From Bacteroidales bacterium UBA714 (GTDB taxonomy: Bacteria > Bacteroidota > Bacteroidia > Bacteroidales > UBA932), in assembly GCA_002298075.1 (NCBI GenBank), contig DBLW01000179.1:1-11140 (forward strand): DNA of 11,140 nucleotides. The letters run 5' to 3'. The notes beneath the pieces are model-generated. The model was not told the origin of the DNA. It saw only the letters and a list, made by a program, of their open reading frames with translations, and ran no database searches. Shown in pieces: positions 1 to 6,626 of the stretch (its first letter is position 1; every line of letters begins with the position of its first letter). The position numbers and the translations under genes are program-made.

Positions 1-481
1 TTCTGTGGTCCAATGTCACAAGATCAATGCCCTTGAGTGCCTCCTTAACCTGGTCTATTGAAGAGAACTGTGACAATACCCAGGACACAAACTGCATGTC
101 GCAAAGAGTCTTGGACTTGTTGGACGGCTTGTAAGGAGCATATTCCCCATACTGCGGAAAGAAAAACAGTCCGGCGGAAAGTCCTGCCTCATTCATTCCC
201 TCCACCACAAACGGCTCGTATTCCGTATATATGCCGACATAACCATAGACGGAAGTATATTTCATCCCGTCCGAACCGGAAGGCGTGAAAGACTGATGGG
301 CATGTCCGCGCGGCGCCACGACATAGCCGCACTGCATGGATGATGCCGACCATTCTACGGTCCTAGCCACTACCCTGCTGCCGTCCTTTGCAGAAAGGGA
401 GATGCCCGTGCAGGCCTCAGAATCAGCAGCCGCGAACAACCCTGCAGCTGCAACAAACATAAATGCAATCAAACGTTTCAT
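1..481 (-). CDS. Exported choloylglycine hydrolase family protein (linear amide C-N hydrolase, bile-salt-hydrolase-like), C-terminus cut by window edge
   Basis: The 160 visible codons run from an ATG at 479-481 to the window edge, so the C-terminal half is missing. Residues 1-23 form a signal peptide (MKR, hydrophobic stretch, Ala-rich end) finishing in Ala23-Cys24. Cleavage there would expose Cys24 as the N-terminal nucleophile of an Ntn hydrolase, followed by TGISLSAKDG. Arg40 sits 16 residues after the Cys, as in bile salt hydrolases, and the family motif GMNEAGL lies at 95-101. The family cleaves linear amides such as glycine- or taurine-conjugated bile acids or penicillin V; the signal peptide places this enzyme in the periplasm or at the envelope. 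The usual active-site Asp three residues after Arg is Glu43 here, so the substrate should not be assumed. No TAnnTTTG promoter is visible; the sequence before the start is A/T-rich. Family assignment is firm; bile salt versus other amide is open. Confidence 0.88.
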   Translation of the reverse strand, partial: MKRLIAFMFVAAAGLFAAADSEACTGISLSAKDGSRVVARTVEWSASSMQCGYVVAPRGHAHQSFTPSGSDGMKYTSVYGYVGIYTEYEPFVVEGMNEAGLSAGLFFFPQYGEYAPYKPSNKSKTLCDMQFVSWVLSQFSSIDQVKEALKGIDLVTLDHR

Positions 482-1244
482 ATACTAATAATTAATGTAA
501 TCCATTCATCACCCCGGCGGCATTTCCGCCCGCTATCCTCCCCGTTTCCGCAATATTCACAAAGGCGCTTACGGCATATAGCAATGTCCAGGCCAAAGAA
601 GACAATCACATCATACCACGCATATTACTTGCACCGATTCAGACACATTCAGCAGAATCTTTCTCCTTTTAAGAAGCTGCAAAAAACAGAATGCAGAAAG
701 CATCAGCCCTGCAGCACAATGAATCAGTCCGGCCTCCGACACGGCTCCTGACACAGGCATCAGCAGCACCAGCCCCATGAGGCAACTGATGCAAACAAGA
801 GATGGTTGCGCGGCTCCTTTTTCTGAGGAATCAGCTTATCACTTGCCCCTAAAATTCATCCGGGCTTATAAACATAATGAAAAATCCGAATTTTCGGCAG
901 GCCACTATGGAAACGGCCTGAGACTCCTCTGCATGGCAACGCTCCACTGCATATGGTCAGATGACTGCAATTGGGCTTCGTGGGCCACAGACCTTGGCAG
1001 ATATTCCTATTTCAGCGGAAAACTCAGGCACAAATTCACAAGGCTCAGCGAGAAGACAATCATGCTCGCAAAAAGTACAATCCGGAGGATATCTTTATGG
1101 AAAAGGAGCCGAATGAGATGATGGACAGCTATCTGGGAACGCCAGGGAAAGCAATGACATGAAAATCCATCTCCGAGAAATGACAGCGTGGACTGGCAGC
1201 CAAAACAAATCCGGAGAGGTTTCAAGCAAATTATAAGCAACAAG
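482..1244. other. About 760-base gap without a convincing gene; possible decayed coding remnants
   Basis: No reading frame here has a recognisable product, a good start and a normal length. On the minus strand a 55-residue frame (611-778, ATG at 776-778) encodes a strongly hydrophobic stretch with GLIHCAAGLML and then QLLKRRK, resembling one or two membrane helices with a positive cytoplasmic end. A second minus-strand frame at 492-605 (38 codons) has membrane-like WTLLYAVSAF. The two frames are offset and separated by stops. On the plus strand, the frame ending at 1162 contains KYNPEDIF, which looks like the C-terminal end of a real protein, but what precedes it does not. Neither strand shows a TAnnTTTG promoter, a tRNA or a repeat array. 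The best reading is non-coding DNA with possible relics of one or two lost genes. Confidence 0.5.
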
Positions 1245-1280
1245 CAGCGGAACCGGCCAGTTGACAGGCCGATTCCGCTG
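1245..1280 (-). terminator. Hairpin terminator downstream of the phospho-sugar mutase gene
   Basis: Bases 1245-1258 pair with 1267-1280 in 13 of 14 positions (one C-A mismatch at 1253/1272) around an 8-base loop. It starts 24 bases after the mutase stop codon. Read on the minus strand it is followed by a moderately U-rich stretch beginning CTTGTTGCTT. The U-tract is interrupted, so termination efficiency is uncertain, but position and stem strength fit the end of that transcript. Confidence 0.65.
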
Positions 1281-1303
1281 TTGATTCATTTATGTCAGGA
1301 TCC

Positions 1304-2965
1304 CTACTTCACGAACTGAGAACGCAGAACCTCTATCTTTGCATCTGCGTCAGAGCCCTTGGCACCGAAATAGAACTTGATCTTAGGCTCAGTACCTGAA
1401 GGACGCACGGAAACCACGTCACCGGCCTCATTGAAGAACTGCAGCACATTGGACTTAGGAAGCCCGGTCTCCTCCGGCTTGTTATAATCAACAACCTTAA
1501 CCACAGGCGAGCCTGCCATCTCCTTAGGAGGATTCGCCCTGTAGTCGCTCATAATCTGTGCGATTTCCTCGACTCCTGCCTTGCCCTTGCGCACAAGAGA
1601 AGTAAGAGACTCCTTATAGTACCCGAACTCGGCATAGATGTCCTGAAGGAGCTGGTACAAGGTCTTTCCCTGCTCAGCTGCCCATGCGGCGCACTCAGCA
1701 ACCATTGCACATGAGATAGGAGCATCCTTGTCGCGCACGAACTCACCGACATTGAAGCCATAGCTCTCTTCGCCTCCGCAGATGAACTCGCCCTTGCCCT
1801 CGTTCTTCTTCACGACATCAGCAATGAACTTGAAACCTGTGAGTACATTGAACACTTTAACCCCGTATTTCTCGGCGATGGCACGGATAAGCTCAGTCGT
1901 CACGATTGTCTTTACCACATACTTGGTGCTGTCAAGCTTTCCAAGCTCAGACCAGCGGCGAAGAATATAATAAGTAAGGATTGAAGCAGTCTGGTTGCCG
2001 TTCAGAAGAACCATCTTGCCGTCATTGTCACGCACAGCGATTCCAAGGCGGTCTGCATCAGGGTCTGTAGCCATCACGATGTCCGCTCCCTCGCGGTCCG
2101 CAACCTCCACAGCCATCGCAAGTGCCCCCGGCTCCTCCGGATTCGGAGACATTACCGTAGGGAAATTGCCATCCACCACATCCTGCTCCGGAACATGATA
2201 TATTTTCTCGAAACCGAGCCTTCCGAGGAACTCCGGAACGATATGCACTCCTGAGCCATGGATAGGGGTATAAACAATTTTTATGTCCTTGTGCCTTTCA
2301 CGGGCCTCAGGAGAAAGCATCAGAGACGACACGGCATTCAGATAAGCATCGTCCATCTCATGGCTCATGTATTCGATTGATGCGGCATCTTCACCAGGAA
2401 CGAATTTGACCATCGAAGGGTCCGTAATCTTGTTTACCTCGGCAACGATGTCCTTGTCGACAGGAGATATGACCTGTGCTCCGTCAGACCAGAACACTTT
2501 GTATCCGTTATATTCCTTCGGGTTGTGTGAAGCTGTAATCATGATGCCGGCAGTGGCTTTCTTTGTCCTCACGGAGTAGCTCATCAGGGCAATCGGATGA
2601 AGAATGTCAAAAATGAACACCTTGATTCCGTTTGCAGCAAGAACATCGGCAGTGATTTTTGCAAAAGCCTCGCTATTGTTGCGGCTGTCGAAAGAGATAC
2701 ACACAGACAATTCTCCCGTACAGTTGGCCTTCATGTAGTTGGCAAGGCCCTGGGTAGCCATTCCCACAGTGTATTTGTTCATGCGGTTCGTGCCGACTCC
2801 CATTACTCCGCGGAGTCCGCCCGTACCGAACTCGAGGTTCCTGTAGAAAGCGTCTTCAAGACCTGCCGGGTCGCTCTCCCGGAGCTGGCGGATCTGGTCT
2901 TTGGTCTGCTCGTCAAAATTGCCGTCCAACCAGCTCTGGACAACTTCTCTGAAATCTTTTTCCAT
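1304..2965 (-). CDS. Phospho-sugar mutase (alpha-D-phosphohexomutase; phosphoglucomutase/phosphomannomutase type)
   Basis: This cytosolic enzyme of 553 residues would interconvert hexose 1-phosphate and 6-phosphate through a phosphoserine, linking glycolysis to nucleotide-sugar and glycan synthesis. All four family motifs are intact. The catalytic loop TASHNP is at 144-149 with Ser146 as phosphoserine. The Mg2+ loop DPDADR is at 301-306. The sugar-specificity loop GEES is at 398-401, and the phosphate-binding loop RPSGTEPK at 521-528. Length and the N-terminal FGTGGLRGVMG segment (46-56) fit the long PgcA-like type common in Bacteroidota rather than shorter GlmM or ManB proteins. Preference for glucose or mannose cannot be read from sequence. 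The gene is monocistronic here: divergent from the methyltransferase gene, with its own leader and a terminator. The ATG at 2963-2965 follows an A-rich stretch (AGTTAAGT) and no clear Shine-Dalgarno. Confidence 0.95.
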   Translation of the reverse strand: MEKDFREVVQSWLDGNFDEQTKDQIRQLRESDPAGLEDAFYRNLEFGTGGLRGVMGVGTNRMNKYTVGMATQGLANYMKANCTGELSVCISFDSRNNSEAFAKITADVLAANGIKVFIFDILHPIALMSYSVRTKKATAGIMITASHNPKEYNGYKVFWSDGAQVISPVDKDIVAEVNKITDPSMVKFVPGEDAASIEYMSHEMDDAYLNAVSSLMLSPEARERHKDIKIVYTPIHGSGVHIVPEFLGRLGFEKIYHVPEQDVVDGNFPTVMSPNPEEPGALAMAVEVADREGADIVMATDPDADRLGIAVRDNDGKMVLLNGNQTASILTYYILRRWSELGKLDSTKYVVKTIVTTELIRAIAEKYGVKVFNVLTGFKFIADVVKKNEGKGEFICGGEESYGFNVGEFVRDKDAPISCAMVAECAAWAAEQGKTLYQLLQDIYAEFGYYKESLTSLVRKGKAGVEEIAQIMSDYRANPPKEMAGSPVVKVVDYNKPEETGLPKSNVLQFFNEAGDVVSVRPSGTEPKIKFYFGAKGSDADAKIEVLRSQFVK

Positions 2966-3010
2966 ACTTAACTTATCAGTTTTAATTGTTATCGGATAGT
3001 CCTGTTGTCT

Positions 3011-3057
3011 GAAGCCGGATGAACCATGCCTGGCATGTCAAACGGCTTCTTTGAAGC
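3011..3057 (-). promoter_or_regulatory. Mutually exclusive hairpins in the leader of the phospho-sugar mutase gene
   Basis: Three complementary segments occur in the predicted mRNA leader. In minus-strand order, GCTTC (3057-3053) can pair with GAAGC inside 3049-3045 across a three-base loop. The overlapping GAAGCCG (3049-3043) can instead pair perfectly with CGGCTTC (3017-3011). The second option encloses a further perfect inverted repeat, CATGCC-T-GGCATG (3025-3037). Only one of the two stems can form at a time, as in attenuators or riboswitches. No U-run follows, so Rho-independent attenuation is not indicated. A role is inferred from pairing alone. Confidence 0.35.
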
Positions 3058-3118
3058 AACTCCGGGCCCTGCCGGGACCATTTCATATTCCGGACAGACA
3101 GCCGTCGCTTTTTCTAAG

Positions 3119-3126
3119 CAAATGTA
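3119..3126 (-). promoter_or_regulatory. Putative promoter -7 box for the phospho-sugar mutase gene
   Basis: Read on the minus strand, these bases are TACATTTG, an exact match to the Bacteroidota -7 consensus TAnnTTTG. A -33 TTTG is not clear; a T-run lies at roughly the right distance. Use of this promoter would give a leader of about 145-150 bases before the ATG at 2965. Confidence 0.45.
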
Positions 3127-3150
3127 CTTAATTTTACCGGATAAAAAATG

Positions 3151-3158
3151 TATTTTTG
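3151..3158 (+). promoter_or_regulatory. Putative promoter -7 box for the methyltransferase gene
   Basis: TATTTTTG matches TAnnTTTG exactly. Transcription should start about five bases downstream, near 3163, which leaves a leader of about a dozen bases before the ATG at 3177. This decides the start codon: the in-frame TTG at 3156-3158 lies inside the promoter box and cannot be translated from this transcript. The -33 element is weak. Confidence 0.55.
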
Positions 3159-3176
3159 CCGTCAGATTCAAGAAAT

Positions 3177-4616
3177 ATGGAAAAACTTACGGATTTTGTC
3201 TCCAATCACATGAACGATGATACTGCAAGGCTCATACTCGACAGGTCAAAGTGGCCCGGAATCGACATTGAACTTGCAGTGAACTGCATTGAAAGCCGCA
3301 GAAAACTACGCGGAAAAGTGCAGGAGTGGCATGAAAATCCAGGCCTCATATTTCCGGCCAAACTTTCGGCAGAACAATGCAGCAGCAGCTCCACAGCCAC
3401 ATATAAAGCGTCAATAGCATCCCATATCATAAACTCCTCATGCGCAGGCGGCGCACATGACAATCCCGGTATGAAAACCGGCTGGAAGCTCGCAGACCTC
3501 ACCGGAGGCCTCGGAGTGGACTCATGGTTCTTCTCAAAAGTCGCCGGAAATGTTCTGTACTGCGAGATGAAGAGAGAATTGTGCATGGCAGCCATGCACA
3601 ATTTCAGCATGCTCGGCACGGAAAACATAACCGTAACCCATTGTGCTGTAACACCATCCTCCTGCCTTCCTGCCGACAGGGATGCAGAGGCAACATCAAA
3701 GAGTCCTGCAGAAATACTGGAGACATTCCGCCCGGACATAATCTATATGGACCCGGCAAGACGCACCGGAAGCGGCAAGAAAGTGTTCCTGCTCGAAGAC
3801 TGCACCCCGGACGTGCTCACGCTCACAGACGAATTGTTCATCCAGGCAAGGCACATCCTGCTGAAGCTCTCCCCGATGGCGGACATAACCATGACAGCCG
3901 CACGTCTCGGAGCCACCTGCAGGGAGATACATACTGTATCATACGGCGGAGAATGCAAGGAACTGCTGATATGGCTTGACAGGGAATGGAGCGGAGGCTA
4001 CAGCATCACAGCCTGCGAACTGCACGGGAACAGCAAGGGCACATTCACATTCCGTCCTGAGGAAGAAAAGAATGCAGTCCCGGCAATAGTTCCAAAGCAT
4101 GACTTTGAGAATCCCGGCAACAATCTTCTGCTGTTCGAACCAGGCAAGGCCCTGATGAAGTCCGGCGCATTCAACCTCATGTCGGAAAGGCTCGGCCTAC
4201 GGAAGTTCGGAAGGTCAACACATTATTATATTATGGATGCTTCCTCCTTTGGGCATTCAGACAAGTTTGAGAATCTCGGAAGATTGGGAAAGTTTTTCCG
4301 CATAATAAACTGCCGGCCACTTGACAAGAGGTCGATCAAAGAAGCCGGTGCATCATTTCCCGATGCGGATGTAACTGCACGAAACATTCCAATGGACACG
4401 GAAGCTCTGCGCAAAAAGCTGTCAGCCTGTGCTCCAAAAACAACCGCGTCCTCCAAATGTCAGAATAATGATTCCGGAAAAACACAGGAGCCGGTCACCG
4501 TACAGGACAGATCATTGAACTGTAAAACGGATGGCATCCATATATTCGGCCTGAAATCCGACACGGCCGGCAATCTGCTCCTTGTCACTTCCCGCACCAT
4601 CATCAGGCATACATGA
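3177..4616 (+). CDS. Class I SAM-dependent methyltransferase with THUMP-like C-terminal domain (PG1098 family)
   Basis: The 479-residue protein has a helical N-terminal region, a Rossmann methyltransferase core and a C-terminal THUMP-like region. Motif I, DLTGGLGVDS, is at 107-116 and binds S-adenosylmethionine. The acidic end of the next strand is CEMKRE (129-134). Motif IV is YMDPARR (190-196), the characteristic signature of the Bacteroidota family typified by PG1098 of Porphyromonas gingivalis. From about 345 the segment GLRKFGRSTHYYI opens the THUMP-like part, suggesting an RNA substrate; which RNA is unknown. A polar, low-complexity stretch at about 417-451, rich in Ser, Thr, Asn and Lys, interrupts the last conserved block (ARNIPMDTEALRKKL ... 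HIFGLKSDTAGNLLL) and looks like an insertion. ATG 3177 was chosen because an upstream in-frame TTG falls in the promoter. The gene stands alone on its strand. Confidence 0.85.
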   Translation: MEKLTDFVSNHMNDDTARLILDRSKWPGIDIELAVNCIESRRKLRGKVQEWHENPGLIFPAKLSAEQCSSSSTATYKASIASHIINSSCAGGAHDNPGMKTGWKLADLTGGLGVDSWFFSKVAGNVLYCEMKRELCMAAMHNFSMLGTENITVTHCAVTPSSCLPADRDAEATSKSPAEILETFRPDIIYMDPARRTGSGKKVFLLEDCTPDVLTLTDELFIQARHILLKLSPMADITMTAARLGATCREIHTVSYGGECKELLIWLDREWSGGYSITACELHGNSKGTFTFRPEEEKNAVPAIVPKHDFENPGNNLLLFEPGKALMKSGAFNLMSERLGLRKFGRSTHYYIMDASSFGHSDKFENLGRLGKFFRIINCRPLDKRSIKEAGASFPDADVTARNIPMDTEALRKKLSACAPKTTASSKCQNNDSGKTQEPVTVQDRSLNCKTDGIHIFGLKSDTAGNLLLVTSRTIIRHT

Positions 4617-4777
4617 GCCCGCACCGAGACGCGGCCTCAACGGCATCGAAGGAAAAACCGCAACAGACCATCTATTGCAACATCACTAAACAACGGGTAT
4701 GTTCAACCGCATACCTGTCAGTTCATATATAATTGAGCATCACGCTATTGCATTTTCACACAGAGAAAACTGACAAA

Positions 4778-4809
4778 ACCCCCGAAAGTTTCTGACAACC
4801 TTCGGGGGT
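4778..4809. terminator. Bidirectional hairpin terminator between convergent genes
   Basis: ACCCCCGAA (4778-4786) pairs perfectly with TTCGGGGGT (4801-4809). After one mismatch, three further pairs extend the stem inward around a loop at 4791-4796. On the plus strand it is followed by a run of five T within 4817-4821; on the minus strand TTTT follows the stem directly. It can therefore end both the methyltransferase transcript (160 bases after its stop) and the DUF4301 transcript (about 120 bases after its stop). Confidence 0.85.
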
Positions 4810-4824
4810 GGTATAATTTTTATC

Positions 4825-4845
4825 TGACATTCTAAGTTAATGTCA
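4825..4845. repeat. Perfect 7-bp inverted repeat beyond the terminator
   Basis: TGACATT and AATGTCA flank a 7-base spacer (CTAAGTT), giving an operator-like dyad with arms about one helical turn and a half apart. A second dyad, TTTCAA/TTGAAA with a 6-base spacer, lies at 4861-4878. Both are on the DUF4301 side of the terminator, in its 3' untranslated region, where operators are not expected. They could be weak RNA stems or chance. Confidence 0.3.
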
Positions 4846-4931
4846 AGTCCGCTGACCTTGTTTCAATCTGATTTGAAATCCAAAATTCAATAAAGGATGT
4901 CATAAAGAATCCCGATGCGGCAGCCCTTCAA

Positions 4932-6512
4932 TTACGCCTGATGAGCCGGACGCAAGAGGTCCAGAACAACCTTGACCGGATTGAAAGTCTCAAGAGGCAC
5001 TTCCACGAAAAGCGTGTTCCAGTTGCTCATGGCACCGTTCCACAAGCCCGGCAGCTCAAGCGCCTTCAGCTCGCGGCCCTGGTAGCTCTTGGAGCTGATG
5101 AAACCGGCATCCGGGTCAACGAAACGCAGCAGGTCGAAACTCCGGCCCTTGTAATCATGCAGACAGCACACTATATCAACCGGATTGAAATGCGTAGCAG
5201 AAGCCAAGGCCTCACGGGCATGTTCGTCAGCCATATTTATCTGCACGCTCTCAAGAACCTGAAGCGATGTCGAGCCGTCCTTCTCCGCAATGATGAAAGG
5301 TCCGCCTCCCGGTTCTCCCTGGTTCTTGACCATTCCGCACACGCGTATCGGCCTGTCAAGCTTGGCACGAAGAGCCTCTACACGGCCTCTGCAGTCCGAA
5401 GCTGCCGGCATCTTTATGCAAAGCTCCTTATCGAGGAACTCCTCAATATCATCACAAAGGGAAACGCACGCCTCGCTCTGATAAATGTCCTCATCACCAA
5501 GCCCGGTATGCGCAGGCACTGACAAACCAAATCCCATGGAAATATTGGCATTTGTCACAATGTCAAGCTCATTAAGATACCCGTGAATCTTGTCACGAAG
5601 TTCAAGCGCACGGCCAAGAAGCACCTTTTTCCATTTTGCGGTTTCAGGAAGAAGCCTCTCTGCAGCGACATTATCTATATTCTTGATTGACACCACTTCA
5701 TCCTTGATATTGTTCAGGTTATGGATAAGCGCTCCATGACCTGCAGGACGGAACAGCAGGGAATCATCCTCTGCACGGAAAGGACGGTTCTCAATATCAA
5801 CCGCGACCGTATCAGTGGCCTTGTCCTGGAATGTGAACGAGATGTCATATTTAACACCATACCTCTTCTCATACTCATCCTTGACGGCAGCATAGGCCTC
5901 CTCAAAAAGATGCCGATGCTCAGGAGATATAGTAACCACAAGATTCGCAGTACCGTCCGCATTCCTCATATAATCCTGTGCTTCAACAAGATGCTCGGCA
6001 AACGCAGTGCGTATCTCCCCATCCGCATATTTATGGAACTTCAGCACTCCCTTTGGCTTGCTTCCATATCCCAGCCCCTCGTCAGTAAGAGTACGGGAAA
6101 GAACGCTCTTCTGATACTCCGCACATGCGCAAGGCCCGCCCGGAAAAAGCTCCGGGTCATAGAATGCGAAAGAACGTATAGCCGCCACAAATCTTGCAGC
6201 AGGAGAATCACCCGGAAGTTCCTTGCCGGCATTCAGTGCGTCAAGCCCGCCGAACAGGTCCTTGAACATTCTCGAAGCAGCTCCTGAAGCGGGAACAAAC
6301 TTGCATTTTCCGTCAATGGAAGCCTCATCATAATACTTTACGGCAGCCTCCGCCCCAGCTTCATCCAGCACTTCTATCCCCCTTTGCGGAGTTGCCGGAG
6401 CTACAATCTTCAGCCATGGAAACCCTTTCTTGAAGCGTTCAACCTGCTCTTCTACAGTCTTGACAGACGCGCCCCTGCGCTCTATCTGCACAATGTCTTC
6501 TTTTCTAAACAT
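4932..6512 (-). CDS. DUF4301 family protein, possibly a UDP-sugar-pyrophosphorylase-like nucleotidyltransferase
   Basis: This 526-residue cytosolic protein (no signal peptide or membrane segment) belongs to DUF4301, a family found mainly in Bacteroidota with no established function. Several motifs resemble the UDP-sugar pyrophosphorylase superfamily in order. A Gly/Ser loop ending in Arg, VPASGAASRM, is at 73-82, where those enzymes have a GGxGTRLG-type loop. KPKGVLKF is at 152-159. RPAGHGALI is at 255-263, like PxGHGD. KNIDNV is at 277-282, like SNxDNLG. A Gly-rich NQGEPGGGPF lies at 397-406. From these I infer a nucleotide-sugar pyrophosphorylase-like fold; the canonical nucleotide loop is altered, so activity is uncertain. 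The family-typical N-terminus (MFRKEDIVQIERRG) supports the ATG at 6510-6512. It lies 114 bases downstream of pdxB and may be cotranscribed with it. Confidence 0.85.
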   Translation of the reverse strand: MFRKEDIVQIERRGASVKTVEEQVERFKKGFPWLKIVAPATPQRGIEVLDEAGAEAAVKYYDEASIDGKCKFVPASGAASRMFKDLFGGLDALNAGKELPGDSPAARFVAAIRSFAFYDPELFPGGPCACAEYQKSVLSRTLTDEGLGYGSKPKGVLKFHKYADGEIRTAFAEHLVEAQDYMRNADGTANLVVTISPEHRHLFEEAYAAVKDEYEKRYGVKYDISFTFQDKATDTVAVDIENRPFRAEDDSLLFRPAGHGALIHNLNNIKDEVVSIKNIDNVAAERLLPETAKWKKVLLGRALELRDKIHGYLNELDIVTNANISMGFGLSVPAHTGLGDEDIYQSEACVSLCDDIEEFLDKELCIKMPAASDCRGRVEALRAKLDRPIRVCGMVKNQGEPGGGPFIIAEKDGSTSLQVLESVQINMADEHAREALASATHFNPVDIVCCLHDYKGRSFDLLRFVDPDAGFISSKSYQGRELKALELPGLWNGAMSNWNTLFVEVPLETFNPVKVVLDLLRPAHQA

Positions 6513-6513
6513 C

Positions 6514-6546
6514 TGGTTATCAATTTATGTTGGTTATCAATTCATG
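6514..6546. repeat. Tandem 16-bp repeat immediately before the DUF4301 start codon
   Basis: TGGTTATCAATTTATG (6514-6529) is followed one base later by TGGTTATCAATTCATG (6531-6546), identical at 15 of 16 positions with a 17-base period. In the gene's direction the copies end one base before the ATG, so they occupy the ribosome-binding region of the DUF4301 mRNA. A recent duplication or a doubled recognition site are both possible. Confidence 0.8.
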
Positions 6547-6586
6547 CCGGCCTGTCCGTACGGGTAAGCCCCCGAAACTCCGTCCA

Positions 6587-6602
6587 CACCGGTCAGCCGG
6601 TG
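6587..6602. other. Short perfect hairpin between pdxB and DUF4301
   Basis: CACCGG (6587-6592) and CCGGTG (6597-6602) form a 6-bp stem with a TCAG tetraloop, 25 bases after the pdxB stop. No T-run follows on either strand, so it is not a standard terminator. It may act as an RNA-stabilising or processing stem at the end of the pdxB message. Confidence 0.35.
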
Positions 6603-6626
6603 CATTCTCCCTGGCCGATTATGCAG

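Larger units (their letters stand above)
4617..4931. other. Convergent intergenic region with terminator and small inverted repeats
   Basis: This 315-base stretch lies between two genes that converge. It holds a strong hairpin terminator at 4778-4809 and three small perfect inverted repeats: GGTATG/CATACC near 4695-4715, TGACATT/AATGTCA at 4825-4845 and TTTCAA/TTGAAA at 4861-4878. I find no open frame with coding character and no promoter match. Confidence 0.6.

Noticed and set aside
777..1121. Plus-strand frame of 114 codons in the left gap
   Set aside because: No domain, no promoter, no ribosome-binding site, atypical composition; treated as non-coding.
1085..1162. GGAGG followed by ATG at 1097 and a 21-residue peptide
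   Set aside because: The GGAGG is also the codons of NPEDI in the longer frame, Bacteroidota rely little on such sites, and the peptide has no recognisable feature.
3206..3739. Minus-strand frame of 177 codons inside the methyltransferase gene
   Set aside because: Antisense shadow; the plus-strand frame carries the complete methyltransferase motifs.
4941..6287. Long plus-strand open frames (193 and 188 codons) opposite DUF4301
   Set aside because: They lie antisense to a strongly supported protein family, have no recognisable domain, and arise from codon bias of the true gene.
6587..6602. Hairpin after pdxB as a terminator
   Set aside because: The stem is only six pairs and no T-run follows on either strand, so it is listed only as a hairpin.
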